Below are positions 18,345 through 26,433 of a stretch of 64,000 bases of DNA, one piece after another. A program made the position numbers and the translations under genes. The number at the start of each line of letters is the position of its first letter. Positions within the stretch are counted from its first letter, which is position 1. Source of the DNA: Streptomyces sp. NRRL F-5727 (GTDB taxonomy: Bacteria > Actinomycetota > Actinomycetes > Streptomycetales > Streptomycetaceae); NCBI RefSeq assembly GCF_000719555.1, contig NZ_JOGX01000024.1, positions 47,127-111,126 of the forward strand. Direction: 5' to 3'. The notes beneath the pieces were generated by a model, which worked only from the letters and a program-made list of their open reading frames with translations, did no database searches and was not told where the DNA came from.

Positions 18345-19001
18345 ATGCTGGGTGTCACCGATCTGCCGACCTACCTCGCCGGGCTCGTCCTCATCATCCT
18401 CCTGCCGGGGCCGAACTCGCTGTACGTGCTGTCCGTCGCCGCCCGCAAGGGCACCCGGACCGGATACAAGGCCGCCGCCGGCGTCTTCACCGGCGACACG
18501 ATCCTGATGACCCTGGCCGCCCTCGGCGCCGCCTCCCTGCTCCAGACCACCCCGCTCCTCTTCATGATCGTGAAGTACGCGGGCGCGGGATACCTGGCCT
18601 GGATGGCGTACGGGATGCTGCGCGCCGCCCTCGCGATGTGGCGCACCCGGCACGAGACCGCCGCCGAGACCGCCGACGCGCCGGAGACGGGCCCGTCCGA
18701 GCACCCGTACCGCCGGGCGCTGGTCATCAGCCTCTTCAACCCGAAGGCGATCCTCTTCCTGATCTCCTTCTTCGTGCAGTTCGTGGACCCCTCCTACGCC
18801 TACCCGGCGCTCTCCTTCCTGGTCCTCGGCACCCTGCTCCAGCTCGGCAGCTTCCTCTACCTGACGACCCTGATCTTCGGCGGCACCCGCCTCGCCGCCG
18901 CCTTCCGCCGCCGCAAGCGCCTCTCCGCCGGCGCCACCTCCGCCGCCGGCGCCCTCTTCCTCGGCTTCGCCGTGAAGCTCTCCCTGAGCAGCGCCGCCTG
19001 A
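18345..19001 (+). CDS. LysE/LeuE family amino-acid exporter
   Basis: This 218-aa membrane protein of about six helices shows the LysE/RhtB pattern: LIILLPGPNSLYVLSVAARK after helix 1, GVFTGDTILMTLAALGA, and FNPKAILFLISFFVQF. The likely role is export of leucine or related amino acids. ATG 18345 was chosen over the longer frame because the hydrophobic domain begins there. The 255 bp upstream hold no supported gene. Confidence 0.9.
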   Translation: MLGVTDLPTYLAGLVLIILLPGPNSLYVLSVAARKGTRTGYKAAAGVFTGDTILMTLAALGAASLLQTTPLLFMIVKYAGAGYLAWMAYGMLRAALAMWRTRHETAAETADAPETGPSEHPYRRALVISLFNPKAILFLISFFVQFVDPSYAYPALSFLVLGTLLQLGSFLYLTTLIFGGTRLAAAFRRRKRLSAGATSAAGALFLGFAVKLSLSSAA

Positions 19002-19002
19002 C

Positions 19003-20328
19003 GTTCGAGCATTCGTTCACTCGTCCGTGCGAAGCGTCCGGCTTCTCGTCCGCAGGTCCGGAGGTCGTACTACGGTCGCATTGTGACCAGCCGCTCCCCG
19101 TCTCCCGGCGCCCCCGCGCACGCCCGGTACACCTACCGACTCCGTGCGTCGGCCACGGCGCGCGCCCTGCTGCTCGGGGAATGGGGCCGATGCCGGTGGA
19201 TCTGGAACGAGTGCGTCGTGCGGTCGAAGAAGGCGTATGCCGCCGGAGAGAAGTGCGGACCGGCCAGGCTGGACAAGATGCTCACCGAGGCGCGGGCCGT
19301 CACGCCCTGGCTCTCCCAGGGTTCGTCGGTGCCGCAGCAGCAGATCATCCGTGATTTCGGCAGAGCCCGTACGAAGGCGCTGAAGGACATCAAGGATCGG
19401 GTGCCCGTTCGGCGGCGGGCAGGACTGCCGACGTACAAGAAGAAGCGCGAGGCTGGTCCGACCCTCAACTACACCCGGAACGGTTTTCGGCTGAAGGACG
19501 GACGTCTGCACCTCGCGGGCGGCGTCGTGTTGTCGTTGGTGTGGTCGCGGGCGCTCCCCGCCGACCCGACCTCCGTACGCGTCTACCGGGATGCCGTCGG
19601 ACATTGGTACGCCTCGTTCGTGGTTCCCGTCCACGTTCAGCCGCTGCCCGAGACCGGAGCAGTGCTCGGCGTCGACTGGGGCGTGAAGGAGATCGCCACC
19701 ACCACGAGCGACGCCCACGACCTTCCGCATCCGGAGTTCGGCCTGACGGCGAGGGAGCGGCTGTCTCGATACGACCGGATGATGGCCCGGCGGAAGCCGA
19801 AACGGGGTAAGACCGCTTCGAAGGGATACCGGGAAGCGAAGAGGCTGCGGGCGAAGGCGCACCAGAAGGTCGCCAGGCAGCGCGTGGACACCGGCCGGAA
19901 GTGGGCCAAGAAGGTCGTACGCGACCACGACGTCATCGCGGTGGAGGATTTCCGCCCCCGGTTCCTCGCCAAGACGACGATGGCACGTAAAGCCGCCGAC
20001 GCGACGATCGGAGCGATCAAGAACGCCCTGATCGAAATGGGCCGCAAGCACGGGCGCGACGTCCGTCTCGTGAACCCGGCCCACACCACCATGGACTGCG
20101 CGCGGTGCGGAGCGAGAGCCAAGCACGCCCTGCCGCTGTCGGAACGCACGTACACGTGCTCAGCGTGCGGAGTGACGTGCCCGAGGGACAAGAACTCGGC
20201 CCGCGTGATGCTCGTCCGGGCAGGTCTGGACCCGGCTGGTGTCGAGGGTGTGAGACCTCCTGGAGCGTGGCTCCAGGAGGCTGCCTGAGCCAGGAATCCC
20301 AGTCCTTGACGGGGCTGGGAGCTTTCAA
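19003..20328 (+). mobile_element. IS200/IS605-type element with TnpB only
   Basis: The element carries tnpB and no tnpA. Its right end is recognisable: a hairpin at 20298-20319 (CCCAGTCC pairing with GGGCTGGG, one G-T pair), then AGCTTTCAA, as at IS605 right ends. The left end is not resolved and lies somewhere in 19003-19082. The element interrupts the space between leuE-like and merR genes. Confidence 0.7.
19083..20288 (+). CDS. tnpB: TnpB RNA-guided nuclease
   Basis: This 401-aa protein has an N-terminal recognition part, then a RuvC domain with all three acidic residues present: Asp198 (VLGVDWG), Glu288 (IAVEDF) and Asp369 (CPRDKNSARVML). The zinc finger is complete (Cys339, Cys342, Cys359, Cys362). 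It therefore looks nuclease-competent and is not a dead TldR-type repressor. The 3' end of the gene carries a perfect 11-bp hairpin that would be part of the guide RNA scaffold. The start is probably GTG 19083. Confidence 0.93.
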   Translation: MTSRSPSPGAPAHARYTYRLRASATARALLLGEWGRCRWIWNECVVRSKKAYAAGEKCGPARLDKMLTEARAVTPWLSQGSSVPQQQIIRDFGRARTKALKDIKDRVPVRRRAGLPTYKKKREAGPTLNYTRNGFRLKDGRLHLAGGVVLSLVWSRALPADPTSVRVYRDAVGHWYASFVVPVHVQPLPETGAVLGVDWGVKEIATTTSDAHDLPHPEFGLTARERLSRYDRMMARRKPKRGKTASKGYREAKRLRAKAHQKVARQRVDTGRKWAKKVVRDHDVIAVEDFRPRFLAKTTMARKAADATIGAIKNALIEMGRKHGRDVRLVNPAHTTMDCARCGARAKHALPLSERTYTCSACGVTCPRDKNSARVMLVRAGLDPAGVEGVRPPGAWLQEAA

Positions 20329-20344
20329 CATCGGAGACTTCGCC
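20230..20344 (+). ncRNA. Predicted omega (reRNA) scaffold 3' part and guide
   Basis: Two hairpins precede the element end: CCTCCTGGAGC/GCTCCAGGAGG (20256-20280, loop GTG) and the right-end hairpin (20298-20319). In TnpB systems the RNA continues past the element end, and the following 16-20 nt act as guide. Here that guide would begin at about 20329 (CATCGGAGACTTCGCC). RNA ends are predicted by analogy. Confidence 0.55.
20329..20344 (+). repeat. Guide-position copy of the merR start
   Basis: CATCGGAGACTTCGCC is identical to 20426-20441, codons 3-8 of the following merR gene. Identity stops abruptly on both sides. Confidence 0.9.
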
Positions 20345-20380
20345 ACCACACCACGGCCTACCCTTTCAGCGCGCAGTTGA

Positions 20381-20399
20381 CCCTCACATCGTGTCAGGG
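20381..20399. promoter_or_regulatory. MerR-type operator and -35 box
   Basis: CCCTCACATCGTGTCAGGG is a 19-bp palindrome with one C-C break per arm. TTGACC at 20377-20382 abuts it. Such long-spacer promoters with CCCTnACA/TGTnAGGG arms are typical for MerR regulators, which twist the DNA. The site precedes merR and implies autoregulation. Confidence 0.6.
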
Positions 20400-20417
20400 C
20401 ATTCCGTAGGGGGCGTC

Positions 20418-21239
20418 ATGTTTGCCATCGGAGACTTCGCCCGGCACGGGCGGGTGTCGGTCCGGATGCTGCGTCATTACGACGCCATCGGACTGCTGCG
20501 CCCGGCCCATGTCGACCCGCACAGCGGGTACCGCTTCTACTCGGCGGACCAGCTCGCGCGGCTCAACCGTGTCATCGCGCTCAAGGACCTCGGCTTCACC
20601 CTGGAACAGGTGGGGGCCATCCTCGGGGACGAGATCGGCGCGGAGGAGCTGCGCGGGATGCTGCGGTTGCGCCAGGCCGAGCTGGAGACGGCCCTGGAAG
20701 CGGCGCGGGCCCGGCTCGCCCAGGTCGGTGCGCGGCTCCGAGTCATCGAGAGCGAGGGACGCATGTCCACGCAGGACGTCGTCGTCAAGAAGATCCCGGC
20801 CGTGCGGATCGCGGAGCTGAGCGCGGTCGCCCGCGGCTTCGAGCCGGAGGCCATCACGCCCGTCATCGGGCCGCTGTACGAGGAGCTGTGCGGCCGGCTG
20901 GAGGCCGCCGGGGTCACCGGGTTCGGGCCGGGGATCGCGTACTACGAGGACGCCGGGAAGGGGGACGGGTCGGTCGTCGTGCACGCCGGGATGACCGTGC
21001 CCGAGGGCGCCGTGGCGGAGGGCGTGCGGGTGCACGTGCTGCCCGGGATCGAGGAGGCGGCGACCGTCGTCCACCGGGGTTCGATGGACGACGTCCTCGC
21101 CACCTCGCAGACCCTCGCCGCCTGGATCGACACCAACGGGTACGCGTCGGCCGGCTTCGCCCGTGAGCTGTACCTGGAGTGCCCGGAGGACCCGGCCGGG
21201 TGGGTGACCGAGATCCAGGAGCCGATCAGGCGTCCGTGA
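20418..21239 (+). CDS. MerR family regulator with GyrI-like ligand domain
   Basis: This 273-aa protein has an N-terminal MerR winged helix (FAIGDFARHGRVSVRMLRHYD, then GLLRPAHVDPHSGYRFYSADQ) and a coiled coil at residues 75-120. The GyrI-like effector domain follows at about 130-270 (VVVKKIPAVRIAELS). It resembles BmrR-type sensors of hydrophobic cations. ATG 20418 follows AGGGGG at short spacing. Codons 3-8 match the predicted guide of the adjacent TnpB RNA. Confidence 0.92.
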   Translation: MFAIGDFARHGRVSVRMLRHYDAIGLLRPAHVDPHSGYRFYSADQLARLNRVIALKDLGFTLEQVGAILGDEIGAEELRGMLRLRQAELETALEAARARLAQVGARLRVIESEGRMSTQDVVVKKIPAVRIAELSAVARGFEPEAITPVIGPLYEELCGRLEAAGVTGFGPGIAYYEDAGKGDGSVVVHAGMTVPEGAVAEGVRVHVLPGIEEAATVVHRGSMDDVLATSQTLAAWIDTNGYASAGFARELYLECPEDPAGWVTEIQEPIRRP

Positions 21240-21245
21240 CCGCGA

Positions 21246-21277
21246 GGGCCCGGGACCTCCGCACAGGTCCCGGGCCC
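21246..21277. terminator. Bidirectional hairpin terminator
   Basis: Perfect 13-bp arms (GGGCCCGGGACCT and AGGTCCCGGGCCC), loop 6 nt, lie between convergent merR and polysialyltransferase-like genes. Confidence 0.8.
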
Positions 21278-21295
21278 GTCTCGTGGGGCGCGGGG

Positions 21296-22621
21296 CTACT
21301 TCAGCAGCGCCTTCCGCAGCCGCAGCGCCCGGCGGGCCAGCCGGCGGACCCTCGGGTGGCGGGGGACCGGCAGACCGCCCGGCAGGTCGAGGACGGTGAG
21401 CCGGCGGCGGGTGAAGTGGTGCCGGGTGCGCTCGGCGTACGGCCCGGAGAGGTGGCGTACCGCCGCCTCCCGCAGGTCGGCCCTTATGTTCGGCTGCATC
21501 GCGAAGCCGACCGCGGCGACCAGGTCGTCGAGGCGGGCGGCGTCCGTCACCGGCTCCTCGTCCTCGGGGCCGGGGACCAGGGGCGGGAGGACCGCGTCGA
21601 CGACGGTCAGGGGGATCCGGTTGCTGTTCTGGAACGGGGTGAGCCGCTGGAGCAGCTCCCGGGTGCCGACCCGGGCGACCGGCAGGCCGTAGAAGGTGCG
21701 GGCGGTCATCAGCGCCGTAGAGAAGCAGCCGACGACCAGCGCGGGCCGCAGCTCTCGGTAGAGCACCTCGGCGAGGACCGGGCGGGTCTCCACGGTCAGT
21801 TCGGCGCCGAGCCGGGCCGCCTCCTCGGCCAGCGCGGCCGTCCAGGAGTCGGGGGCGGTGGGGTGCGGCTTGAAGACGAGCCGGCGGTGGCCGCGGGCGA
21901 CCGCGCCGCGGACCATGCCGAGGTGCAGCTCCTCCTCCTCGGCGGTCGTCATCAGGTTGAGCGCGGCCAGGTACTGGCCGAGGAGCAGCGCGGGGCCCTC
22001 GCCGCCGCCGGCCGGGGCGTCGGTGCCGGCCAGTTCGGCGACCGTCTTGGTGAACGCCTCGACGGGGACGGTCTCCGGCACCGCGCCGAACTCGCCGAGC
22101 AGCAGCGGCCGCAGGCCCGGCACCAGGTCGAGGTGGAGGAGGCGGGCGGCGCGGCCGCCGATCAGCGGGTCGATCTTGTTGCGGGTCGGTCCGTAGCTCA
22201 TCAGGCCGTCCGCGTAGACGGTGATGGCCGCCTCCGGGAGGAGGGTGGCGATGGCGAGGGCGGGGGTGACCTGGATGGACTCCAGGACCAGTTCGACCCG
22301 GTCGTCGCCGAGTCCCCACAGCTTGTGGAGGTGGCGCTGGAGCATGGGCACGTCCTGGCCGCGCGGGGTCCAGCCGCCGGGGTGGAGCGGCGAGATGGTC
22401 TCGTTCCAGGAGACCACCTCGTCGAAGCGGTCGCGGATCCGGTCGAAGCCCTCGGCCTCGTCGAGGGCCGGGGTCGTCTCCGGGACGGGCGCGTTGTGGG
22501 TGACGAGGAGGATCCGCCGGGCGGCGGTGCCGAAGCAGCCGCTGTCTATGGCGGCGGCCAGGGTGACCGCGCCGTAGAGGGTGGACGCGGCGAAGATCTG
22601 GGTCGTACGGCGCTCGCTCAC
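21296..22621 (-). CDS. Polysialyltransferase-like glycosyltransferase
   Basis: This 441-aa protein resembles the alpha-2,8-polysialyltransferase family (GT-B type): TQIFAASTLYGAVTLAAAI at the N-terminus, VTVYADGLMSYGP-like central segment, VFKPHPTAPDSW and VGCFSTALMTARTFYGLPVARVG in the nucleotide-sugar half. It probably polymerises a nonulosonic acid outside or at the membrane. GTG 22621 overlaps the stop of the upstream GT2 gene by four bases. Confidence 0.87.
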   Translation of the reverse strand: MSERRTTQIFAASTLYGAVTLAAAIDSGCFGTAARRILLVTHNAPVPETTPALDEAEGFDRIRDRFDEVVSWNETISPLHPGGWTPRGQDVPMLQRHLHKLWGLGDDRVELVLESIQVTPALAIATLLPEAAITVYADGLMSYGPTRNKIDPLIGGRAARLLHLDLVPGLRPLLLGEFGAVPETVPVEAFTKTVAELAGTDAPAGGGEGPALLLGQYLAALNLMTTAEEEELHLGMVRGAVARGHRRLVFKPHPTAPDSWTAALAEEAARLGAELTVETRPVLAEVLYRELRPALVVGCFSTALMTARTFYGLPVARVGTRELLQRLTPFQNSNRIPLTVVDAVLPPLVPGPEDEEPVTDAARLDDLVAAVGFAMQPNIRADLREAAVRHLSGPYAERTRHHFTRRRLTVLDLPGGLPVPRHPRVRRLARRALRLRKALLK

Positions 22622-23649
22622 GCGGCCACCTCCGAGGGGGTCGGGCCGGCCGCCGGACCCCGTCCGCCCGGCGGGGCCGGCGGCGGGGGCGCGGGGCGCC
22701 GGCGGCGCAGCTTGCGCAGGACGGCGGCCCGGTCGCCGCCCATCGCGGTCAGCGCCTGGTCGAGGACGTCCTGCGGCATCCGGCGCAGCGCGCCCGCGCT
22801 CATCGCCTTCAGCTGTCGGGCCACGTCGGGCTCGAACTTCTCGAGGGAACCGACGTGATGGGCGATCACCGCGCAATAGGTGCGGACGGCTTTCGGGAGA
22901 AAGCGGTCCGCTTCCCGGTCCTTCGCGGTCTCCTCGATCACCAGGTCGAATGCGCGGATGAAATCCAATTGCCGGACGTCGCCGATCTGGGTGAGGGAGG
23001 TCGCCACTCCGCGCCGGTAGAAGACGCCGAGTTCGCCGATGGCGGCGAAGGATTCCGCCTCGCGGTGCAGCCGCCAGATCCACGGCCGGTCCTCGGCGGT
23101 GCGCAGGCCGTGCGGGAAGTGCAGCAGGCCGCGGTCGAGGAGCCGGCGGTGGTAGATCCCGGCCCAGGCGAAGGGGTAGTCGACGGAGGTGGTGCGGTGG
23201 GCGGGGAGGATCGCCTCGCGCGGGTCGAGGACCTCGGTGCGGCGCGGCACGGGCACCCGGCGGACGGAGCGGGCGCGGCCGGTGACCGAGGTGTGGTCGG
23301 TGCGCAGGAAGTCGCAGCCGAGGTCCTCGGCGGCGGCGACCAGCCGTCCGTAGTAGCCGGGGGAGAGCCAGTCGTCGCCGTCGAGGAAGGCGAGGTACTC
23401 GCCGCGGGCGGCGTCGAGGCCGGTGTTGCGGGCCGTCGCGAGGCCCTCGTTCCGCTCGTGCCGGATCAGGCGGGCGCCGGGCAGTTCGCGTACGGCCCGT
23501 TCGAGGATCTCCGGGGTGTCGTCGGACGAGCAGTCGTCGACGAGGAGGAACTCGAAGTCGTCGCGGGCGTTGGCGCGCAGACTGGCGAGGGTGTCGGGGG
23601 CGTATGTCTGCACGTTGAAGAACGGCACGACGACGGAGAGCTTGACCAC
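22618..23649 (-). CDS. GT2 family glycosyltransferase
   Basis: This 343-aa protein has the GT-A core at the N-terminus: KLSVVVPFFNV, FLLVDDCSSDDTPEIL, then EYLAFLDGDDWLSPGYY with the metal-binding DxD. The C-terminal 150 residues are helical and end in a Pro/Gly-rich tail. The start is GTG 23649, since upstream residues are not conserved in style. It likely adds a sugar to the wall glycopolymer made by this locus. Confidence 0.88.
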   Translation of the reverse strand: MVKLSVVVPFFNVQTYAPDTLASLRANARDDFEFLLVDDCSSDDTPEILERAVRELPGARLIRHERNEGLATARNTGLDAARGEYLAFLDGDDWLSPGYYGRLVAAAEDLGCDFLRTDHTSVTGRARSVRRVPVPRRTEVLDPREAILPAHRTTSVDYPFAWAGIYHRRLLDRGLLHFPHGLRTAEDRPWIWRLHREAESFAAIGELGVFYRRGVATSLTQIGDVRQLDFIRAFDLVIEETAKDREADRFLPKAVRTYCAVIAHHVGSLEKFEPDVARQLKAMSAGALRRMPQDVLDQALTAMGGDRAAVLRKLRRRRPAPPPPAPPGGRGPAAGPTPSEVAA

Positions 23650-23868
23650 GCGGCCGACGCTAGGCGGCCGCCCGGCCGCCCCGCCGACCGTCCGGGGGAT
23701 TTTCGGTGAACACGAAGCGGCGGGCTGATTAACCGCCTTTACCCGAGGGGTTTTCGGGCCGTCCAACTGCTGAATCCCGGGCCGCTTCAGATCACGGAGA
23801 GGTGCTGTTCACCGTTTGTTGCGGCTCAGTTGGGCCGTTGACCGGAATGGACTTCTAGCGTCCTCGAC
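23650..23868. promoter_or_regulatory. Divergent promoter region of the glycopolymer locus
   Basis: 219 bp separate the GT2 gene and the DUF6716-like gene. TAGCGT at 23856-23861 lies 7 bp before the GTG at 23869, so the rightward transcript is probably leaderless. The region is less GC-rich than its surroundings (for example GATTAACCGCCTTTACC near 23727). Confidence 0.4.
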
Positions 23869-25215
23869 GTGCCAGCAAGTTCCAGTGAAGCGGTACGGGT
23901 AGCCGTACTCGCGGATTCCGACACCCGGTGGAAATGGGGTGCGCTCACCGCGCGCCGCATCACCCCGGCGGACGTCTCCGGTTCCGAAAAGGAGCCGACC
24001 GGTTCCGAGACGGAGCCGACCGGCTCCGGAAGCGAGCCGACCGGTTTCGTCCTCCGCGGCCGGGCCACTCCCACCGCCCGCCAGCTCGCCGAGACGGGGG
24101 CCTCCACGGCCGCCCCGCGCGAGGTGACCGGCGCGGAGTTCCTGCGCGAGGTGCGGGACGCGGAGGCGCGCGGCGAGCGGTACGACGTCATCGTCCTCGC
24201 GCTGGTCGGCGGCACCGTCCGGGCCGTCCTCCAAGGCCTCGCCGACCTCGGTCTCGACCGCCGGCCGGTGATCGTGACCGGCTATGTCGGCGTGGTCTAC
24301 GAGAAGCTGGCCGACGGACTGCTGCTGCGCCACGGCGCCGACGTGGTCCTCGCCAACTCCCGGCACGACGCGGAGCGTTTCCGCGCCGTGTACGAAGGGG
24401 TCGGCGCGGGCGCCGAGTCGGTCGTCGAGGCCGCCCTGCCGTTCCTCGGCGGCGCCCCGCACCGCCCCGAGGCGGGCCGCGACACCCTGGTGTTCGCCGC
24501 CCAGCCGTCCGTCCCGGTCACCCGGAACGAGCGGGCGTACGTCCTGGAGCGCCTGGTCCGGCACGCCCGGCTGCACCCGGAGCGCGAGGTCCTCCTCAAG
24601 CTCCGCTCCAAGCCCGGCGAGCACACCACGCACCTGGAGGAGCACCCGTACCAGCGGCTGGTGCGCGACCTCGACCCGCCCGCCAACTTCCGTCTGGTGT
24701 ACGGGCACATGGGCGAGGTCCTGGACCGCACCGACCTGCTGGTCACCGTCTCCTCCACGGCCGCCCTGGAGGCCCTGCACCGCCGGATCCCCACCGCGAT
24801 CCTCACCGACTGCGGGGTCCGCGAGGTCAACGGCAACCACCACTTCATCGGCTCCGGCCTCCTCACCTCCTTCGACCGGCTCGACCGGGGCGAGGTGCCC
24901 GAGCCCGACGAGGAGTGGCTGTCCCGGCAGGGCGTCGCGGCCGGAGGGTCGTACGACGCGGCCTTCGACGCCGCCCGGGAGCGGGTCGCGCAGCTGCTCG
25001 CGCTGCCCGAACTGCCCCCGATCAGCCCCTACTACACCGCGGAGACGGCCCCCGGCTACCTGCCCGGGATCCTCGCCCGCCACCGCCTGGACGTCACCGC
25101 GCCCCCGGTCCGCGACAGCGGGCTGCGCCGGATCGTCCGCGAGGCGGCGCGCGGCGCCTACCGCCACGGCGTGCAGCGCGTGGCCCCCGTCGTCCGACGC
25201 CTGGGAGAACTGTGA
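23869..25215 (+). CDS. Putative glycosyltransferase (DUF6716-like)
   Basis: This 448-aa protein has two Rossmann-like halves: VRVAVLADSDTRWKWGALTA at the start, then VIVTGYVGVVYEKLADGLLLR, VLANSRHDAERFR and VTVSSTAALEALHRRIP. This fits GT-B-type enzymes of Streptomyces nonulosonic-acid loci. A tandem GSExEPT triplicate lies at about residues 38-58. Its stop overlaps the next ATG by one base. Likely substrate is the CMP-sugar made by the next gene, an inference from context. Confidence 0.75.
   Translation: MPASSSEAVRVAVLADSDTRWKWGALTARRITPADVSGSEKEPTGSETEPTGSGSEPTGFVLRGRATPTARQLAETGASTAAPREVTGAEFLREVRDAEARGERYDVIVLALVGGTVRAVLQGLADLGLDRRPVIVTGYVGVVYEKLADGLLLRHGADVVLANSRHDAERFRAVYEGVGAGAESVVEAALPFLGGAPHRPEAGRDTLVFAAQPSVPVTRNERAYVLERLVRHARLHPEREVLLKLRSKPGEHTTHLEEHPYQRLVRDLDPPANFRLVYGHMGEVLDRTDLLVTVSSTAALEALHRRIPTAILTDCGVREVNGNHHFIGSGLLTSFDRLDRGEVPEPDEEWLSRQGVAAGGSYDAAFDAARERVAQLLALPELPPISPYYTAETAPGYLPGILARHRLDVTAPPVRDSGLRRIVREAARGAYRHGVQRVAPVVRRLGEL
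23980..24042 (+). repeat. Three tandem 21-bp in-frame repeats
   Basis: Three copies encode GSEKEPT, GSETEPT and GSGSEPT. They form an acidic linker within the DUF6716-like protein and could vary in number between strains. Confidence 0.85.
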
Positions 25216-26420
25216 TGACCGTGAAGAAGCCGAGCCCCACCGTGCTCGCCGTCATCCCCGCACGGGGCGGCTCCAAGGGCGTCCCCGCCAAGAACCTCGC
25301 CCCGGTCGCCGGGATCCCGCTGGTCGGGCGGGCCGTCCGGGCCTGCCTGGGCGCAGTCGGCGTCACCGACGTCGTCGTCTCCACCGACGACCACGCCATC
25401 GCCGCCGCCGCCCGCTCCTTCGGCGCCGAGGCGGTCCAGCGCCCCGCGGCGATCGCCGGCGACACCGCCACCAGCGAGTCCGCCGTGCTGCACGCCCTGG
25501 ACGCCTTCGAGGCGACCGCGGGCCGCACCGCCGACGTGGTCCTCCTCGTCCAGTGCACCAGCCCCTTCCTGACCTCCGCCGAGGTCGCCGCGGCCGTCGC
25601 CCGGATCGTCGACGGGGAGGCCGACACGGCCTTCACCGCCGCCCCCTCGCACGGCTTCCTGTGGCGCGAGACGGCGGACGGCGCCACCGGCGTCAACCAC
25701 GACAAGGCCCACCGCCCGCGCCGCCAGGACCGCGAGCCCGAGTACCTGGAGACCGGCGCCGTCTACGCGATGGACGCGGCCGGCTTCCGTAGCCACGGGC
25801 ACCGCTTCTTCGGCCGCACCGCGCTCGTCGTCACCGATCCGGCGCGCGTCCTGGAGATCGACGACCCGCACGACCTGGCCCGCGCCAAGGCCCTCGCCCC
25901 GCTCCTCGACGAGCCGGCCACCCCGTCCTTCGCCGACGTCGACGCGGTCGTCCTCGACTTCGACGGCACCCAGACCGACGACCGGGTCCATCTCGACGCG
26001 GAGGGAAGGGAGTTCGTCTCCGCCCACCGCGGCGACGGCCTCGGCATCGCGGCCCTGCGCCGCGCCGGACTGCCCGTCCTCATCCTCTCCACCGAGCAGA
26101 ACCCCGTCGTCGCCGCCCGCGCCCGGAAGCTGAAGATCCCCGTCCTGCACGGCATCGACCGCAAGGACCTCGCCCTCAAGGAGTGGTGCGAGGCCGAGGG
26201 GATCGACCCGGCGCGCGTCCTCTACGCCGGCAACGACGTCAACGACCTGCCCTGCTTCCACCTCGTCGGCTGGCCCGTCGCGGTGAGCAGCGCCCACGAC
26301 TCCGTCCGGGCGGCCGCCCGCGCGGTCACCGCCACCCCGGGCGGCTTCGGAGCGATCCGCGAGATCGCCGCCTGGCTCCTCGGACCCGAGCTGAACACCC
26401 CCACCCCTCTCCCGAACTGA
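25215..26420 (+). CDS. neuA: CMP-nonulosonate synthetase fused to HAD phosphatase
   Basis: This 401-aa protein has residues 8-230 as a cytidylyltransferase (LAVIPARGGSKGVPAKNLAP, VVSTDDHAIA, LLVQCTSPFLT). Residues 240-390 form a KdsC-type HAD domain with all four motifs: DFDGTQTDD, ILSTEQNP, RKDLALK, and YAGNDVNDLPC. It activates a sialic- or Kdn-type sugar with CTP. The phosphatase half may dephosphorylate a 9-phosphate precursor. The same fusion exists in animal CMAS. ATG overlaps the previous stop (TGATG). Confidence 0.9.
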   Translation: MTVKKPSPTVLAVIPARGGSKGVPAKNLAPVAGIPLVGRAVRACLGAVGVTDVVVSTDDHAIAAAARSFGAEAVQRPAAIAGDTATSESAVLHALDAFEATAGRTADVVLLVQCTSPFLTSAEVAAAVARIVDGEADTAFTAAPSHGFLWRETADGATGVNHDKAHRPRRQDREPEYLETGAVYAMDAAGFRSHGHRFFGRTALVVTDPARVLEIDDPHDLARAKALAPLLDEPATPSFADVDAVVLDFDGTQTDDRVHLDAEGREFVSAHRGDGLGIAALRRAGLPVLILSTEQNPVVAARARKLKIPVLHGIDRKDLALKEWCEAEGIDPARVLYAGNDVNDLPCFHLVGWPVAVSSAHDSVRAAARAVTATPGGFGAIREIAAWLLGPELNTPTPLPN

Positions 26421-26433
26421 AGGAAGCACCACC

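Noticed and set aside
19002..19082. Left end of the TnpB element
   Set aside because: TTCAC near 19017 could be a target motif, but I could not identify a convincing subterminal hairpin, so the boundary is left open.
20345..20400. Relic of a second merR gene after the TnpB element
   Set aside because: Only FNIGDFA matches a MerR start. The following codons (TTPRPTLSARS, stop) do not resemble the next MerR residues, so a chance guide match or true guide is preferred.
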